From positions 1,984,001-2,048,000 of the forward strand of contig NZ_CP008887.1 in assembly GCF_000769655.1 (NCBI RefSeq): a stretch of DNA of 64,000 nt. The letters are read 5' to 3'. The position numbers and the translations under genes are program-made. Origin of the DNA: Thermococcus eurythermalis (GTDB lineage Archaea > Methanobacteriota_B > Thermococci > Thermococcales > Thermococcaceae). The notes beneath the pieces are model-generated. The model did no database searches. It worked only from the letters and a program-made list of their open reading frames with translations, and was not told where the DNA came from. This document shows positions 44,364 to 53,333 of this stretch, piece by piece; the first letter of the stretch is position 1; every line of letters starts with the position of its first letter.

Positions 44364-45089
44364 TCAGTTTTCCTTCTTCGGCTCCTTGAGGATTATCCTG
44401 GCGTCGACGACAACGGCGCCCTTGCCCTTCTCGTAGACGAAGACCGGGTTGAGGTCCATCTCCTTGATGTAGTCCCTGAGGTCGTCAACAAGCTCGCTGA
44501 CCTTGAGGAGCATGCTGACTATTGCGTCTATGTCCGCTGGTTCTTCACCGCGGGCGCCGGCCAGAATCGGGTAGCCCTTTATCTCCCGAACCATCTTCCT
44601 GGCGTCGCGCTCGGTTATCGGGATTATGCGGAAGGTGACGTCCTTGAGGACTTCGACGAAGATTCCTCCGAGACCGAACATTATAGCGTGGCCGAACTGC
44701 GGGTCTTCGGTAACACCGATGATAATCTCCCTGCCTGGCTTCAGCATCGGGGCAACGAGAACACCGAGGATTTCCGCGTCCGGGCGGTACCTGCGCGCGT
44801 TCTCGTGTATCTCCTCCCACTTCTGCTTGAGCTCCTCCGGGCTCTTGATGTTGAGAAGTACAACTTTCGCGTCGCTCTTGTGGAGGATTTGGGGCGACAT
44901 CAGCTTCAGGGCAACGGGGTAGCCGATTTCCTCGGCGTACTTGAGTGCCTCGTCAAGGGTCTTGGCGAGCTTTTCCTCTGGGACGGGGAGGCCGTAGGCT
45001 TTAAGAACCTGCTTTGCCTCGTACTCAACCATAGCCGTCCTGCCCTGGGACAGGACGGACTCAATAACTTTAAGGGCTTCCTCCTTCAT
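44364..45089 (-). CDS. ADP-forming acyl-CoA synthetase, beta subunit
   Basis: 241 aa, ATP-grasp domain. Start KEEALKVIESVLSQGRTAMV, the phospho-transfer His in PQILHKSDAKVV (near 71), LVAPMLKPGREIIIGVTEDP, MFGLGGIFVEVLKDV and ELVDDLRDYIKEMDLNPVFV. With the alpha subunit it converts acetyl-, or other acyl-, CoA plus ADP and phosphate to the acid plus ATP, the main substrate-level phosphorylation step in peptide and sugar fermentation. The acyl range cannot be told from the sequence. Confidence 0.93.
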   Translation of the reverse strand: MKEEALKVIESVLSQGRTAMVEYEAKQVLKAYGLPVPEEKLAKTLDEALKYAEEIGYPVALKLMSPQILHKSDAKVVLLNIKSPEELKQKWEEIHENARRYRPDAEILGVLVAPMLKPGREIIIGVTEDPQFGHAIMFGLGGIFVEVLKDVTFRIIPITERDARKMVREIKGYPILAGARGEEPADIDAIVSMLLKVSELVDDLRDYIKEMDLNPVFVYEKGKGAVVVDARIILKEPKKEN

Positions 45090-45117
45090 GGTACCACCAC
45101 CCGAAAAATTAAGGGGG

Positions 45118-46536
45118 TCACGCCCCCTTTCTCAGATATTCAGCGTACTTAACAAGGCCTGCCATGGCCCTAACTCCCCTCTCGGGGGTCGGATAAACGG
45201 GAACGCCCCTCTCTTCGAGCATTCTGGCGTAGCGCTCGGTCTTCTCACCACCCATTGCAACGGCAACAATAGGCTTGTCGCTCTTCTTCTGGTACTCTGC
45301 AAGGATTTCGATTATCTTTTCCTCCTCAAGGAGCGGAACCTGGAAGAGGACTATGACGACTATCGCGTCGACGTTCGGGTCGTTCACGAAGCCCTCAATG
45401 GCTATCCTGTACCTCTCGGCGTCGGTGTCGCCTACGACGTCAGTCGGGTTTCCTGCCACGGCGTGCGGCGGGAAGTTCTCCTTCAGGTACCTGAGGGTCT
45501 CCTCGCTGAGGTCGGCCATCTTGAGGCCGAACCTTGCGACGGCATCACTAGCCATAACTCCAGCACCACCGCCGTCGGTGATTATTCCTATTCTGTCGCC
45601 CTTCGGGAGCTTGTCCTTGAGGGCGGCGAAGGCCTTGGCGAGGTCGAACATGTGCTCGAAGTCCTCGGCACGTATGATTCCGGTCTGCTTGAAGACGGCG
45701 TCGTAGATTGTATCGGCACCGGCAAGAGAACCGGTGTGAGAGGATGCCGCCTTTGCTCCGTACTCGCTCCTTCCGCTCTTGAGAGCAATGACCGGCTTGA
45801 CCTTGGTTATCTTCTTCGCGGCCTCCATGAACTTCCTTCCGTCCTTCACACCCTCAATGTAGAAGGTGACGACGTTTATGCCCTCATCGTGGATGAAGTA
45901 CTCCATAAGGTCCGCATCATCAACGTCGAGCTTGTTGCCGTAGCTGACCATCTTTCCTATTCCTATGCCAGCGCCGGCCGCCCAGTCGAGCATCGCAGCG
46001 GCAAAGGCACCGCTCTGGCTGACGAACGCTATGGGCCCGCTCTTCGGCCTGTCCATTTTCTCCTCTGGCAGGAAGACCGTGTCAACACCGGTGTCGGGGA
46101 CGTAAACACCGACACAGTTCGGGCCGATGACCCTTATTCCGTTCTCCCTGGCTATCTCAAGGATTTCGCGCTCCATCTTCTTGCCTTCCTCACCGAGCTC
46201 ACCAAAACCGCCCGTAATGATGATAACCGCCTTGATGCCCTTCTTCGCTATCTGCCTCATCGTGTCCGGCACGAAGGGGGCTGGGATAGATATGACCGCC
46301 AGCTCGGTGTCGTCCGGGAGCTCCTCGACGCTGTGATAGACCTTGTAGCCGTCAATCTCGTCGAGCTTGGGGTTCACCGGGTAGATATTGCCCTTGAAAA
46401 TCCCGCGCTCCTTGTTCGTTTTGAAGTTCTCAAAAATGACGTTGCCGACCTTTCCCTTCTTGTTCGTTGCACCGATGATAGCAACAGCCTTCGGGTCGAA
46501 AAACGGCCTGAGTTCTTCAACTATTTTTTCCACCAT
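45118..46536 (-). CDS. ADP-forming acyl-CoA synthetase, alpha subunit
   Basis: 472 aa. CoA-binding N-terminus LRPFFDPKAVAIIGATNKKG, the CoA-ligase domain with IGPNCVGVYVPDTG and VSQSGAFAAAMLDWA, and the catalytic phospho-His in ASSHTGSLAGADTIYD (about 255). It precedes the beta gene by 28 nt on the same strand, an alpha-beta operon. RBS GGAGGGACAGCG is before ATG 46536 and TATA CTTTTATACATC (minus strand) at 46583-46594. Confidence 0.94.
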   Translation of the reverse strand: MVEKIVEELRPFFDPKAVAIIGATNKKGKVGNVIFENFKTNKERGIFKGNIYPVNPKLDEIDGYKVYHSVEELPDDTELAVISIPAPFVPDTMRQIAKKGIKAVIIITGGFGELGEEGKKMEREILEIARENGIRVIGPNCVGVYVPDTGVDTVFLPEEKMDRPKSGPIAFVSQSGAFAAAMLDWAAGAGIGIGKMVSYGNKLDVDDADLMEYFIHDEGINVVTFYIEGVKDGRKFMEAAKKITKVKPVIALKSGRSEYGAKAASSHTGSLAGADTIYDAVFKQTGIIRAEDFEHMFDLAKAFAALKDKLPKGDRIGIITDGGGAGVMASDAVARFGLKMADLSEETLRYLKENFPPHAVAGNPTDVVGDTDAERYRIAIEGFVNDPNVDAIVVIVLFQVPLLEEEKIIEILAEYQKKSDKPIVAVAMGGEKTERYARMLEERGVPVYPTPERGVRAMAGLVKYAEYLRKGA

Positions 46537-46582
46537 CGCTGTCCCTCCAGAAATCTTAATTTCAGTTAAAGTTTCCCTGAGA

Positions 46583-46594
46583 TGTATAAAAGGG
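46583..46594 (-). promoter_or_regulatory. TATA box of the acyl-CoA synthetase operon
   Basis: CTTTTATACATC on the minus strand, about 50 nt before ATG 46536, giving a leader that carries GGAGGGACAGCG. Confidence 0.55.
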
Positions 46595-46626
46595 TTGCGT
46601 TTTGTAAAAACGAGCTTTAATGGACT

Positions 46627-47400
46627 TCAAAGTTCACCAATGTCCCTGAGAAAGGCCAGACTAGCGCGCGCATCGTCAAGGCTCGATACCTCAAGGGCCA
46701 TCGTAACGTCCCCGATACGGGAAAGAACTTCCCGCCAGGGAACCGTGCCGGCACCCAGAGGGAGGTGTTCGTCCCTCCCGCCGTTGTTGTCGTGCAGGTG
46801 GGCGTGGACTATCCTTTTGCCCAGCAACTCAAAGAACCGCTCAAACGGGAAGCCGACCGTGTTGAGGTGGCCGACATCGAGGGTAACTCCCAGCCGGGTT
46901 CCTTCGAGCAACTCGCTCAGCCTCTCCGGTGTCTGGGCGTCAAGGATTGGAAACCTTGGCATGTTCTCGACGCCTACCTTAATTCCAAACTCCTCAGAAC
47001 AGCGCTCCAGTTCCCGTAGAGAGGCCTTGTGAACCCGGTTGTAGTCGTCGTGGAATCTCCTGCTCGCGGGGGAGCAGTGGCCGGGGTGAACGGTTACAAC
47101 GAGGGCATTCAAGTGAGATGCAACCTCCAGAGCCTCCCTCAGGACTTCAAGGGAAGCCCCCCTGATTCTCTCGTTTAGAGAGCCGATGTTCACGTCGCTG
47201 AAGGGAGCGTGGAGTGTAACCTTGAGCCTGAAGCTATCAAGGACGTCCGCGTAAGATTTCCAGGTCTCTCTCGTGAAGAAGTTCGGCCACTCGCTCACGA
47301 GCTCCACGAAGTCAAAGCCGAGGCTTTCAACGTTCCCAAGCCACCTTTCGAAGTCCCCAGGCGTTCTCCCATTGTAAGATGTCATGGAAAGCCCTATCAT
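46627..47400 (-). CDS. Sugar-phosphate isomerase/epimerase-type TIM barrel (AP-endonuclease-2 family)
   Basis: 257 aa. Barrel motifs of the xylose-isomerase-like family: SLGFDFVELVSEWP, VTLHAPFSDVNIGS, VVTVHPGHCSPASR, VGVENMPRFPILDAQTPE, LGVTLDVGHLNTVG and IVHAHLHDNNGGRDEHLPLGAG. The His/Glu/Asp metal ligands are present. It could be an epimerase/isomerase or an endonuclease-IV relative. It overlaps the downstream end of the transporter by 4 nt, so both may be in one unit. Confidence 0.85.
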   Translation of the reverse strand: MIGLSMTSYNGRTPGDFERWLGNVESLGFDFVELVSEWPNFFTRETWKSYADVLDSFRLKVTLHAPFSDVNIGSLNERIRGASLEVLREALEVASHLNALVVTVHPGHCSPASRRFHDDYNRVHKASLRELERCSEEFGIKVGVENMPRFPILDAQTPERLSELLEGTRLGVTLDVGHLNTVGFPFERFFELLGKRIVHAHLHDNNGGRDEHLPLGAGTVPWREVLSRIGDVTMALEVSSLDDARASLAFLRDIGEL

Positions 47401-48593
47401 GCTCCCACCATCAGCTTGGCCATTAATACGACGTAGAGGGTTCCAAATATGTCGCTGTTGTTCGAGATGAGAGGAATCGCCACGCTGTCGGGGTCAATGT
47501 TATGGCGGAACAGCAGGTAGGAGAGGGAGTACGAGTAGAGCATTATGAAGAGCGCCATGAACGGGTAAGTGAGGGCTATTACCCACACGGAGCCGGGAAC
47601 CCCCATACCTGTTGTCAGGCCCACAAGTGCTATACCTATTAGGAGCTTCACGGCACCGACAACGGGGGTCGTGGTGAAGAGGGCCAGGATATCAGTGAAC
47701 GCCTTGGGGCAGATAAAGCCCTCAATCTCACCGAGGTGGAGCTTCGTCGAGGTTTTTGCCGCCACTATTGAACCGTAGTTTCCGAACGAGCTTAAGATAG
47801 CGGGGTAGATGAAGCCCAGTATGACCGAGGCCTGGATTATCCCGCTGAACCTGGCGAGGAGCGAGCCGGATACCGTTGAGAGGAGCGCTAAAGCAGTCAC
47901 CGTTACGAACACCTGTTTGAGCTCGGCGAGCTCTTTGAGCCGCACCCTGCTGAGGGCAGTCACGAACAGGAAGAGCGCAATCGTGGCGTAGTTGAAGGCC
48001 CTGAACCCCTCGGGCGAGCGCTCGATGAGGAGGATGAAGAGAACCAGCGACGGAACTGTGAGGAAGTCCCCCATCGAGGCCACGAGGGGGGCCGCAACGC
48101 TGTCCGGGTCGATGCCCCTGCGGAAGGAGAGGATTGTAACCGCGGAAGTGAAGTACCCGAGGATAAACGAGACGAGTATCGTGGAGGTTATCACGATTAA
48201 CAGGACTTCGAAGGCGTTCTTCTTGATGCCGGTCAGCACACCGACCGCCCAGAGCAGAAAGACAGGGATTAGGGAGAGGAGCATCCTTAGGACTATCTCC
48301 TTGAGGACTTTCCTGTCCCTGACCGACGGGCTGAGCTCACCGAGGTAGAGCATCGTGGAGAAGCGGGACGCCATTGACCCGAAAACGTTCCCGCGAAGCC
48401 CCATTATGCCCGGCAGAACCACAAGGAGACCGGGGAGCTGGGTTCTTATCGACTCAAAGTACTTACCCAGAAAAGTGCCCCCGAAGAGCCCAAACACCTC
48501 AGAGGTTAGCAGAGACGGTAGCGTAACCCGATAGGCTTCTCTGACTTTCTTTCCCAGCTCTCTTCCGACTTCCCTGCCGATCACTGGTATCAC
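47397..48593 (-). CDS. Two-domain MgtE-like divalent cation transporter
   Basis: 398 aa with about ten membrane helices in two homologous halves. Each half has the ion-path motifs: PGIMGLRGNVFGSMASR plus GIDPDSVAAPLVASMGDFLT in the first, and YPAILSSFGNYGSIVAAKTS plus NIDPDSVAIPLISNNSDIFG in the second. The N- and CBS-domains of bacterial MgtE are missing; two regulators on the other strand carry RCK-C domains that may replace them. The first codon is GTG 48593 (or GTG 48584). It probably transports Mg2+ or a similar cation. Confidence 0.88.
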   Translation of the reverse strand: MIPVIGREVGRELGKKVREAYRVTLPSLLTSEVFGLFGGTFLGKYFESIRTQLPGLLVVLPGIMGLRGNVFGSMASRFSTMLYLGELSPSVRDRKVLKEIVLRMLLSLIPVFLLWAVGVLTGIKKNAFEVLLIVITSTILVSFILGYFTSAVTILSFRRGIDPDSVAAPLVASMGDFLTVPSLVLFILLIERSPEGFRAFNYATIALFLFVTALSRVRLKELAELKQVFVTVTALALLSTVSGSLLARFSGIIQASVILGFIYPAILSSFGNYGSIVAAKTSTKLHLGEIEGFICPKAFTDILALFTTTPVVGAVKLLIGIALVGLTTGMGVPGSVWVIALTYPFMALFIMLYSYSLSYLLFRHNIDPDSVAIPLISNNSDIFGTLYVVLMAKLMVGA

Positions 48594-48700
48594 TCTCCAT
48601 CATTTCACCCCCCAAGGCGTTGGCGTCTTTGGTATTAAACCTTTTTCTTTTGCGAAAACTAAATAAGAGTTTTCCCCCTTCCCCCTTCGGTGAGAGAGGA

Positions 48701-49306
48701 GTGGAAGAATGGGACGAGATAGACGTTCCGAATAACGTTAAGGACATCTTCATAGAAATGAAAAACACCGCGGAGCTCATGGTTGACCTCGCGTATTCCT
48801 CCCTCCTGTTCCAGGAAAAGGAGATAGCTGAGGAGGTCCTTGAGCTTGAGGAATACCTCGACCTGCTCAACTACCACCTGATGGTCAAGGCAGTCCTCGC
48901 GGCAAGAAGTCCAAAAGAGGCCGAGCAGATAACGGCTATTCTGCAGATGGGGAGGGCAATAGACGAGATATCCAACGCCGCGGCAGACCTCGCCAAGATG
49001 GTTCTTGAGGAGAAGCTCCACCCAGTGGTAAGGGACGTCATCCTTGAGAGCGAGGAGACAATAGGCAAGGTTGAAGTGTCCCCTGACTCAATCCTCGTCG
49101 GCAAGACCCTCGAAGAGCTCGACCTGGCCACGAACACCGGCGTCTGGGTGTCGGCCATAAGGAGGGGCAAGCGCTGGATATTCGACCCTGACGAGGACAC
49201 CAAAATCATGCCCGGAGACATAATCATCGGCAGGGGCACGAGGACGGCCCTCGACTACCTGAAGGAGATAGCGCGTGGAATCCTTAAGGTGATGCGGAAT
49301 GAGTGA
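48701..49306 (+). CDS. PhoU/TrkA-C domain regulator (first)
   Basis: 201 aa from GTG 48701 (GGTGAG six nt upstream). A helical PhoU-like half (NVKDIFIEMKNTAELMVDLAYS ...) leads to a C-terminal RCK_C/TrkA-C domain (VEVSPDSILVGKTLEELDLA, VSAIRRGKRWIFDPDEDTKI, IIGRGTRTALDYL). Such two-domain proteins are thought to gate cation transporters. It is divergent from the MgtE-like transporter, and its own tandem partner follows with a 7-nt overlap. Confidence 0.85.
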   Translation: MEEWDEIDVPNNVKDIFIEMKNTAELMVDLAYSSLLFQEKEIAEEVLELEEYLDLLNYHLMVKAVLAARSPKEAEQITAILQMGRAIDEISNAAADLAKMVLEEKLHPVVRDVILESEETIGKVEVSPDSILVGKTLEELDLATNTGVWVSAIRRGKRWIFDPDEDTKIMPGDIIIGRGTRTALDYLKEIARGILKVMRNE

Positions 49307-49880
49307 GCTCGACGAAATCAGGAACTGCCTGGTTGAGATGAAGGACGTATCGGCGCTCATGGTAGACCTCGCGTTTTCATCGGTTCTCTACAACAGCGAG
49401 GACATAGCGGAGGAGGTATACCTCCTTGAAGAGAAGATGGACGATTTAACTCTCAAGGTCAAGAAGCTCGCCCTCCGCGCGGCGAAGACCGAGGAGGACC
49501 CCGAGAGTCTTCTCAGCATAATAGACCTGGCCGACATCAACGAGCGCATCAGCGATGCGGCCTACGCCATAGCAGACATAATCCTCCGCGATATCGAACC
49601 CCACCCGATAATCCAGAAGATTATGGAGGACACCGAGGAAGAACTCGGCAGGGTAACCGTCCGGCCGGGCTCAGTCCTCATCGGAAAGAGCCTCAAGCAG
49701 CTCAAGCTCCCGAGCAAGATAGGGACGCGCATCCTTGCCATAAAGCGCGGGAGCAGGTACATCTACAACCCGGGCAAGGACGACGTCATAGAGGAGGGCG
49801 ACGTGCTCATAGCGGTAAGTCCCGACCTTGACAAGCTCAGGAAGCTCGCCGGGGAAGAAGTTGAGGAAGAGGAGAACTGA
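49299..49880 (+). CDS. PhoU/TrkA-C domain regulator (second)
   Basis: 193 aa, paralogue of the preceding gene over its whole length. PhoU-like N-terminus (EIRNCLVEMKDVSALMVDLAFS) and TrkA-C domain (VTVRPGSVLIGKSLKQLKLP, AIKRGSRYIYNPGKDDVIEE, LIAVSPDLDKLRKLAG). Together the pair could form the heteromeric gating unit of the transporter at 47397. The ATG overlaps the previous stop. Confidence 0.86.
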   Translation: MSELDEIRNCLVEMKDVSALMVDLAFSSVLYNSEDIAEEVYLLEEKMDDLTLKVKKLALRAAKTEEDPESLLSIIDLADINERISDAAYAIADIILRDIEPHPIIQKIMEDTEEELGRVTVRPGSVLIGKSLKQLKLPSKIGTRILAIKRGSRYIYNPGKDDVIEEGDVLIAVSPDLDKLRKLAGEEVEEEEN

Positions 49881-49892
49881 CTCCTGCCGCTC

Positions 49893-49927
49893 GAAAACTT
49901 TTTATCCTTTTGAATGTTCTTAGTTTG
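49893..49927 (+). promoter_or_regulatory. TATA box of the exported protein gene
   Basis: ACTTTTTATCC at 49894-49904, about 25 nt before ATG 49928, so the transcript is likely leaderless; no RBS is seen. Confidence 0.5.
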
Positions 49928-50662
49928 ATGCCAACTCGGAGAGATAAAGCATTCCTGTACGGGATACTAATCGCGGTGCTTCTTGCCTATTCGGCATCTT
50001 GGCTCCATGAGAGGACTGTCTCCTTCCCGGGACAGACAAATGAAAGCACGTTAGGCCCCTGGACTTTCGATGTCAACGCAAGCGACCTCTCCTGCATTAT
50101 GGGACACTGGAAGCTCCTCGGCGTCTACTCTTTCAAAAACCAGAGCGACGTTTTCATAAGGATGTCCTACTCCCCGGAGGGCATGAGAAACGTTGGGTGC
50201 AACTATTTCATGATAACAGGCCGCTTTCGTCTGTACCTTCGACCGGTTAACGATTCGGTCGCAATAAGGGAAGTCCTCTTCGTGGTGGAGAACCTGAGTG
50301 AGGTTTCCGTTGACCCGATATTTCCCAACCAGGAAGGAGTCATGTACTTCAAAACTCCGGACGGCAATTTTGAGGTCACTGAAGCTCGCGTGCCGGGCCT
50401 CGAAGTATGGCAGGCAATCCGGGCCAAGGCCCTGAGACCAGCGTGGGGAGAGCCCCTCGAGCTAACGCCCATTATCCCACTCGACATCGATAGGAAAAAT
50501 GACGGAGCCACTATCGAGGCAAAGGTGAGGTTTAGAATAGAAGTTGAGTACCTCGTGAGGACTGGCCCCTTCAGGTCGGAGAAAAGAAAGCTCAGAATAG
50601 AGATACCTGCCGTTTACCGCCTGTATGGGTTTGAGGACTGCCCCTACGAGTGCGAGCCCTAA
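49928..50662 (+). CDS. Membrane-anchored extracellular protein, unknown
   Basis: 244 aa from ATG 49928, preferred because the TATA box is 25 nt upstream; the longer frame from 49910 lacks support. A basic start and a hydrophobic segment (FLYGILIAVLLAYSASWL) act as an anchor or signal; the rest is beta-rich with N-glycosylation-like Asn-X-Ser/Thr sites and a Cys pair in the tail (DCPYECEP). I recognise no family. It lies upstream of the convergent endonuclease III gene, overlapping it by 4 nt. Confidence 0.65.
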   Translation: MPTRRDKAFLYGILIAVLLAYSASWLHERTVSFPGQTNESTLGPWTFDVNASDLSCIMGHWKLLGVYSFKNQSDVFIRMSYSPEGMRNVGCNYFMITGRFRLYLRPVNDSVAIREVLFVVENLSEVSVDPIFPNQEGVMYFKTPDGNFEVTEARVPGLEVWQAIRAKALRPAWGEPLELTPIIPLDIDRKNDGATIEAKVRFRIEVEYLVRTGPFRSEKRKLRIEIPAVYRLYGFEDCPYECEP

Positions 50663-51384
50663 GCCTTCCCCTTTATATCCTCATCTGTCACCAGCCCCTT
50701 CGCATAGGGGCAGAGCTCCCCCAGCGGGCACTCGTTACATTTAGGTCTTATAGGTTTGCATATTGTTCTTCCGTGGTCGACCATCGCGTGGTTAACGTAA
50801 ATCCACCTGTCCTTCGGAATCAGCTCCATCAGGTACTCCTCGACTTTCTCCGGGGGAACCCTCGGCGGAGCGAGGCCGAGGCGCTTGCTTATCCTGTTCA
50901 CGTGAGTATCTACTGGAATAGCCTGCCTGCCGAAACCGTAAGCCAAGACAATGTTGGCACACTTCCTCCCGATGCCGGGGAGCTTCATCAGCTCGTTTAC
51001 CTCGTCCGGAACCTTTCCGCCATACTTCTCAAGGATTATCCGGGAGGCCTTGACAATCCACTCGCCCTTCGTCTTCCAGAGGCCGACGCCGTTCTCCCGG
51101 AGGAATGCCTGCATCTCTTCAACCGGCGTGCTGGCTATCGTCTTGATGTCCTTATACTTCTCAAAGAGCTTTTCCCAGACCTTGTATGTCACCTCGTCGC
51201 GCATCCTCTGGGATATTATGCAGTGGATCAGCGTCCTGTAGGGGTCACCTATGAGGAGCTTCTCCCTCGGGTGGGTCTTCATGAGGATTTCAACTATTTT
51301 CTCTGCCCTCTTCCTCTTTTCCTCCAAGCTCTCCTTGAAAGTGAAGCCCTCAAGGCTTAACGAGCCTGAGCTTGTTTTTGTCAT
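50659..51384 (-). CDS. nth: Endonuclease III (DNA glycosylase/AP lyase)
   Basis: 241 aa. HhH LMKLPGIGRKCANIVLAYG with catalytic Lys, the catalytic Asp in IPVDTHVNRISKRLG, and the 4Fe-4S ligands CKPIRPKCNECPLGELC (C-x6-C-x2-C-x5-C). It removes oxidised pyrimidines and nicks abasic sites. ATG 51384 lies 35 nt inside the end of the upstream gene, a long overlap that suggests coupling. Alternative starts a few codons in are possible. Confidence 0.94.
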   Translation of the reverse strand: MTKTSSGSLSLEGFTFKESLEEKRKRAEKIVEILMKTHPREKLLIGDPYRTLIHCIISQRMRDEVTYKVWEKLFEKYKDIKTIASTPVEEMQAFLRENGVGLWKTKGEWIVKASRIILEKYGGKVPDEVNELMKLPGIGRKCANIVLAYGFGRQAIPVDTHVNRISKRLGLAPPRVPPEKVEEYLMELIPKDRWIYVNHAMVDHGRTICKPIRPKCNECPLGELCPYAKGLVTDEDIKGKA

Positions 51385-51781
51385 GGACTATCACCACTGC
51401 CCCTTTGGAAGCCCTAACTTCGTTAAGCTCCTCGAACTCATTGCTATAAACTTTTTGCCCGTCGTGGTTCAGAATCAGAACCTCCTTGTTGAGCACGACG
51501 ACGAACCCCTTCTCGAAGGGGAGTACTTCTTTCACCGGCTCATCAAACTCAAAATCGAGAACCTCAATCTCACCGTGAGAGAACTCTACTCTCGTTTCCT
51601 TTCCAACTTCCAGCGGTGACGGCTCGGCCAGAACGACCTTGAAGCGTAGCGGTTTTCCAAGTATCTCAATACCTATTTCCTCGCCCGTGCGGACTTCCTT
51701 TCCCATGAGCTTGTTTTTTATGACCTCGCTGAAGTCAGGAGGAAGCTCGGCCTCGAAGAGGGGCTTTAGAACCACCCTCAT
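51350..51781 (-). CDS. Uncharacterised 143-aa beta-rich protein upstream of nth
   Basis: From ATG 51781, after GGGTGGTAAG; the frame's 16 upstream codons are unsupported. The sequence is beta-strand rich: GKEVRTGEEIGIEILGKPLR, GKETRVEFSHGEIEVLDFEF, GFVVVLNKEVLILNHDGQKV. The last two resemble one blade of a beta-propeller. There is no catalytic motif. Overlap with nth (35 nt) argues for a shared operon; function unknown. Confidence 0.65.
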   Translation of the reverse strand: MRVVLKPLFEAELPPDFSEVIKNKLMGKEVRTGEEIGIEILGKPLRFKVVLAEPSPLEVGKETRVEFSHGEIEVLDFEFDEPVKEVLPFEKGFVVVLNKEVLILNHDGQKVYSNEFEELNEVRASKGAVVIVHDKNKLRLVKP

Positions 51782-51847
51782 CTTACCACCCAGTTCCCTT
51801 TCTCGGGCAGAGTAATTAAGCCTTCCCACCGCAACCCTTTTAAGCTG

Positions 51848-51865
51848 ATATATCGCTCGATATAT
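51848..51865. promoter_or_regulatory. PadR operator: 8-bp inverted repeat
   Basis: ATATATCG-CT-CGATATAT, a perfect palindrome with a 2-nt centre, directly before the PadR gene and downstream of the TATA-like TTTTAAGC. PadR-type repressors often bind such AT-rich palindromes; here self-control is likely. Confidence 0.7.
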
Positions 51866-51876
51866 TGGTGGTGAAT

Positions 51877-52353
51877 TTGGAGAGGCCGAAGTATAAGGGA
51901 CACCTCAAACTCCTCGTCCTCAAGATACTGTCGGAGAAGCCGATGCACGGCTACGGCATAATGGCCGAGCTGGAGCGCTCTTACGGCATACCCCACCCCA
52001 GCCCCGGAACGATTTACCCGATACTCTCATCTCTAAAGCGCAGTGGTTTGATAGAGACCGTCGGCGAAGGAAAGAGGGACAAACGCCTTTACCGGGCGAC
52101 GGAGAGGGGCAAACAGTACCTTGAAGAACACGCGGAGGAGCTGGAAGAGGTACTCCGCATGGCGGCCCTCTTCAGGGAGTTCGCGAGGCTCGGTGGAAAG
52201 GAGCTCGCGGCACTTCTTAAGGAGGTCTTCCTCTCGCTTGACAGGCTGAGCGACGAGCAGAAAACCGCGCTCGCGAGGGAGTTCTCCGAGTTCACGAAGA
52301 GGGTCAGGCTGATTCTCCTCGGCGAAATACCCAGAGGGGATGGAAATGAGTGA
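51877..52353 (+). CDS. PadR family transcriptional regulator
   Basis: 158 aa. I take TTG 51877, because GGTGGTGA ends two nt before it, the spacing seen at other starts in the window; TTG 51865 and GTG 51871 are upstream in frame. Winged-helix core LKLLVLKILSEKPMHGYGIM, SYGIPHPSPGTIYPILSSLK and RLYRATERGKQYLEEHAEEL, then a C-terminal dimerisation helix. It overlaps the ABC ATPase gene, so it controls this drug-type exporter, and the operator at 51848 suggests autorepression. Confidence 0.9.
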   Translation: MERPKYKGHLKLLVLKILSEKPMHGYGIMAELERSYGIPHPSPGTIYPILSSLKRSGLIETVGEGKRDKRLYRATERGKQYLEEHAEELEEVLRMAALFREFARLGGKELAALLKEVFLSLDRLSDEQKTALAREFSEFTKRVRLILLGEIPRGDGNE

Positions 52354-53329
52354 GGCAATCCTCGTTGAGAACCTCGTGAAGAGGTATGGGGACTTTGAGG
52401 CAGTCAAGGGAGTATCATTCAAGGTGAAGCGGGGCGAGATATTCGCCTTCCTCGGGCCGAACGGAGCCGGAAAGACCACCACGGTTCACATGCTCACCAC
52501 TCTGCTGAGGCCGACCTCAGGCAGGGCGGTAGTTGCGGGCCACGACATCGTCGAGGAGCCGGTGGAAGTGAGGAAGCGGATAGGCATCGTGTTTCAGGAC
52601 CCGAGCCTCGACAGGGAGCTGACCGCCTACGAGAACATGCTCATCCACGGGAGGATATACGGGCTGAAGGGAAGCGAGCTGAAAGAGAAGATAGAGCACC
52701 TCCTCAAGTTCGTTGAGTTATGGGAGTTCAAAGATAAGCCCGTCAAAACGTTCTCGGGCGGTATGCAGAGGAGGCTTGAGATAGCGCGCTCCCTCCTCCA
52801 CGAGCCGGAGGTGCTTTTCCTCGACGAGCCGACGATAGGCCTCGACCCGCAGACGAGGGCGCACATCTGGGACTACATAAAGGCGATGAAGGAGGAGCAC
52901 AACATGACCATCTTCCTCACGACGCACTACATGGACGAGGCGGAGCAGTTAGCGGACAGGATAGCGATAATAGACCACGGGAAAATAATCGCCGAGGGGA
53001 CGGCGGAGGAGCTGAAAAAGCTCGTGGGCAACGATGTGATTTACCTCAAGCTCGAAGCCCCCGAAGAGCTGAGGTGCATCAAGGCCGAGTTCATAAGGGA
53101 GTGCAAAATCCTCGCGGACGGTAGGGTAGCTTTAGAAGTCGAGAACGCCGCGGAGGCCCTCCCGAGGCTCTTCGAGCTGGTCGCTGAGAAGGGCATCAAA
53201 ATCCTTGAAGTGACGTACCACAGGCCGACGCTCAACGACGTCCTCCTCCACCTGACGGGGAGGGAGATAAGGGACGAGGGCGCTGAGAACCCGATGGCTG
53301 CCTTCGTGAGAATGAGGATGAGGAGGTGA
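52346..53329 (+). CDS. ABC transporter ATPase, DrrA-type
   Basis: 327 aa from ATG 52346 (GGGGATGGAA upstream). Walker A LGPNGAGKTTT, signature TFSGGMQRRLEIAR, Walker B VLFLDEPTIGLDP, H-loop LTTHYMDEAEQLADR, and a C-terminal regulatory domain. It pairs with the ABC-2 permease 4 nt downstream. The family exports drugs or lipids. It is controlled by PadR. Confidence 0.92.
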   Translation: MSEAILVENLVKRYGDFEAVKGVSFKVKRGEIFAFLGPNGAGKTTTVHMLTTLLRPTSGRAVVAGHDIVEEPVEVRKRIGIVFQDPSLDRELTAYENMLIHGRIYGLKGSELKEKIEHLLKFVELWEFKDKPVKTFSGGMQRRLEIARSLLHEPEVLFLDEPTIGLDPQTRAHIWDYIKAMKEEHNMTIFLTTHYMDEAEQLADRIAIIDHGKIIAEGTAEELKKLVGNDVIYLKLEAPEELRCIKAEFIRECKILADGRVALEVENAAEALPRLFELVAEKGIKILEVTYHRPTLNDVLLHLTGREIRDEGAENPMAAFVRMRMRR

Positions 53330-53333
53330 CGGC

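Noticed and set aside
45088-46569. 493-codon plus-strand frame across the acyl-CoA synthetase alpha gene
   Set aside because: Shadow of the minus-strand gene; Leu/Val/Asp-rich composition typical of antisense frames at high G+C.
48588-48604. Tgr site before the MgtE-like gene (TATCAC half)
   Set aside because: Only one half-site matches; the other half at the required spacing has no GTGA.
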